Part shown: positions 63,164 to 64,000 of the stretch, piece after piece
How positions within the stretch are numbered: the stretch's first letter is position 1
Layout: every line of letters starts with the position of its first letter
Source: Limnohabitans sp. MMS-10A-192
Lineage (GTDB): Bacteria; Pseudomonadota; Gammaproteobacteria; Burkholderiales; Burkholderiaceae_C
Direction: 5' to 3'
DNA length: 64,000 nt
NCBI RefSeq assembly: GCF_003063335.1
Contig: NZ_NERX01000007.1
Location: 62,001 to 126,000 of the forward strand
Notes under the pieces: generated by a model
What the model saw: the letters and a program-made list of their open reading frames with translations, nothing else
Databases searched by the model: none
Told to the model about the DNA's origin: nothing
Program-made: the position numbers and the translations under genes

Positions 63164-63376
63164 GATGGACTCGGAATAAAGAGGATGAGCAGCCGGGTTT
63201 GCGCAAACGCTGATTTTAAGGGAGATCGCCGGTCAATTCGTGGGCCAGCCCTGCAGCGCAAGGGGTTGATGGCGAATCAAGGACATTGGCGGAAGCAGGG
63301 GCTTGTTGTGTCGGGGCTCAAACCACCGACCTGCGCAATGAAGGGCAGGTGGGCGGCTTCAGCCCGACAAGCTTCG
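63164..63376. other. 213-bp spacer with hairpin
   Basis: No gene is visible between cysN and fdxA. It contains the family C hairpin at 63301-63372, right after the cysN stop. Confidence 0.6.
63301..63372. repeat. Palindromic repeat, family C, at the 3' end of cysN
   Basis: TGTCGGGGCTCAAACCACCG and GGGCGGCTTCAGCCCGACAA form an imperfect long hairpin around CGCAATGAAGG. The arms share the GTCGGGGCT...CCGCCGACC core with the inverted repeat at 34163 and 34375. Because it begins 5 bp after the cysN stop it could act as a terminator or stabiliser. Confidence 0.7.
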
Positions 63377-64000
63377 TCAATGGACCAACACCGCCCCGGA
63401 CGTCTTGTGGCTGGCCGTGTCCACCAGCACCAGGGCGCCGAGGATGCGTGACTGGGCGAAGGGCAGGGTGACCAGCGGCTCTTGCAAGGCCAGGGTCACG
63501 TGGCCGATGGCGTTGGGCGCCAGCTCGGTGGCCTCTTCTTCGGCCAGGGTGTTCACGTTCAGGCGGTGCACCACGCGCTGCACCTTGACCTTGACCCAGC
63601 GGTGACCGTGCAGCGCCCAGTACAGGCGACCGGCCACCAGGGGCTCGTCGTCCATCCAGGCCACGGTGGTGTTGAGCTGGCGTTGGCCTTCGGGCGAACC
63701 CTCTGCAGCCAACAGCCAGTCACCACGGGACACGTCCACCTCACGGTCGAGCACGATGCCCGCGCTGTGGCCTGCGGCCTTGTTTTGCGGCTGGCGGGTG
63801 GCCGACAGCACTTGCGAGACCACGGCGGTCTGGCCGCTGGGGAAAACCTTGACGGTCTGGCCCGGCTCGATGCTGCCCGTGGCCACACGGCCCCAGAACA
63901 CGCGGCGGCCCTGGGTGGTCACGCCGGAGTCGTGGAATTTTTCGACCCACTGCACCGGGAAGCTGAAGGCCACATCGGTCTCGGCCGGGGTGACCGGCAG
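63377..64000 (-). CDS. cysN: Sulfate adenylyltransferase large subunit (partial, N-terminus outside the window)
   Basis: The C-terminal 207 residues are readable; the frame is open to the window edge (LPVTPAETDVAFSFPVQWVE at 64000). FHDSGVTTQGRRVFWGRVAT, VVSQVLSATRQPQNKAAGHS and IVLDREVDVSRGDWL are CysN domain 2-3 features. The GTPase domain is outside. With CysD it activates sulfate to APS in sulfate assimilation. Confidence 0.9.
   Translation of the reverse strand: MPVTPAETDVAFSFPVQWVEKFHDSGVTTQGRRVFWGRVATGSIEPGQTVKVFPSGQTAVVSQVLSATRQPQNKAAGHSAGIVLDREVDVSRGDWLLAAEGSPEGQRQLNTTVAWMDDEPLVAGRLYWALHGHRWVKVKVQRVVHRLNVNTLAEEEATELAPNAIGHVTLALQEPLVTLPFAQSRILGALVLVDTASHKTSGAVLVH

Overview
The window looks like chromosomal DNA of a betaproteobacterium, most likely Burkholderiales/Comamonadaceae (a Limnohabitans-, Rhodoferax- or Polaromonas-like genome). 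The grounds are three orphan Bug-type tricarboxylate receptors, a protocatechuate 4,5-cleavage cluster in the Comamonas pmd-like order, nag-type salicylate/gentisate genes, an iscRSUA-hscBA-fdx operon, a MerR-tRNA-Pro pair and dense short palindromic intergenic repeats. No ribosomal RNA or species-level marker is present, so the genus is an inference.

Region by region. 1-1730: start of a branched-chain amino-acid-type ABC binding protein (cut by the window edge), divergent from a Bug receptor. 1731-2518: gene-poor, with a decayed EamA permease fragment. 2519-11874: an IclR regulator with an uncharacterised acid-utilisation cluster (Bug receptor, class III CoA-transferase and mesaconyl-CoA-hydratase-like enzyme on the minus strand; VOC enzyme, TRAP transporter, NAD-binding epimerase-like protein and SDR on the plus strand). 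An exact inverted 14-bp palindrome lies at both ends of the divergent promoter and a related site lies upstream of the regulator. 12210-22006 (minus): a long array in the order salicylate 5-hydroxylase, gentisate dioxygenase, fumarylpyruvate hydrolase, a GAF/Fis regulator, GMC oxidoreductase and aldehyde dehydrogenase, with a NagR/DntR-type LysR divergent from it (22120-23055). 23164-25003: an integrase remnant, chrA and a small unknown gene.

25180-33092: a GntR regulator, a complete LivKHMGF-type ABC importer, a VanA-type Rieske demethylase and a ferredoxin that corresponds only to the C-terminal domain of VanB, then an AEC permease. 33124-42022: a LysR regulator divergent from ligJ-ligK-Bug-ligI-ligA-ligB-ligC-MFS. 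This is the meta pathway that takes protocatechuate (the product of vanillate demethylation) to pyruvate and oxaloacetate. The lig genes are separated by palindromic repeats, a hexanucleotide microsatellite and an octanucleotide tandem repeat.

42084-48883: Fe-S cluster assembly operon with IscR sites, dnaQ, tRNA-Val and an HU gene. 48884-57363: IS3 remnant, MerR regulator, tRNA-Pro, a small secreted protein, a degenerate sigma-54-activator-like protein, a FimV-like protein, an OmpA-CHASE2-FecR module and a DUF2878 membrane protein. 57433-64000: quinone oxidoreductase, GST, tRNA-Asn, a TonB receptor under a TPP riboswitch, ferredoxin-NADP reductase, FdxA and the end of cysN.

The best candidates for something undescribed are the 50248-56291 envelope/regulator module, the IclR-controlled CoA-transferase/hydratase/TRAP cluster, and the VanA with a reductase-less VanB remnant.
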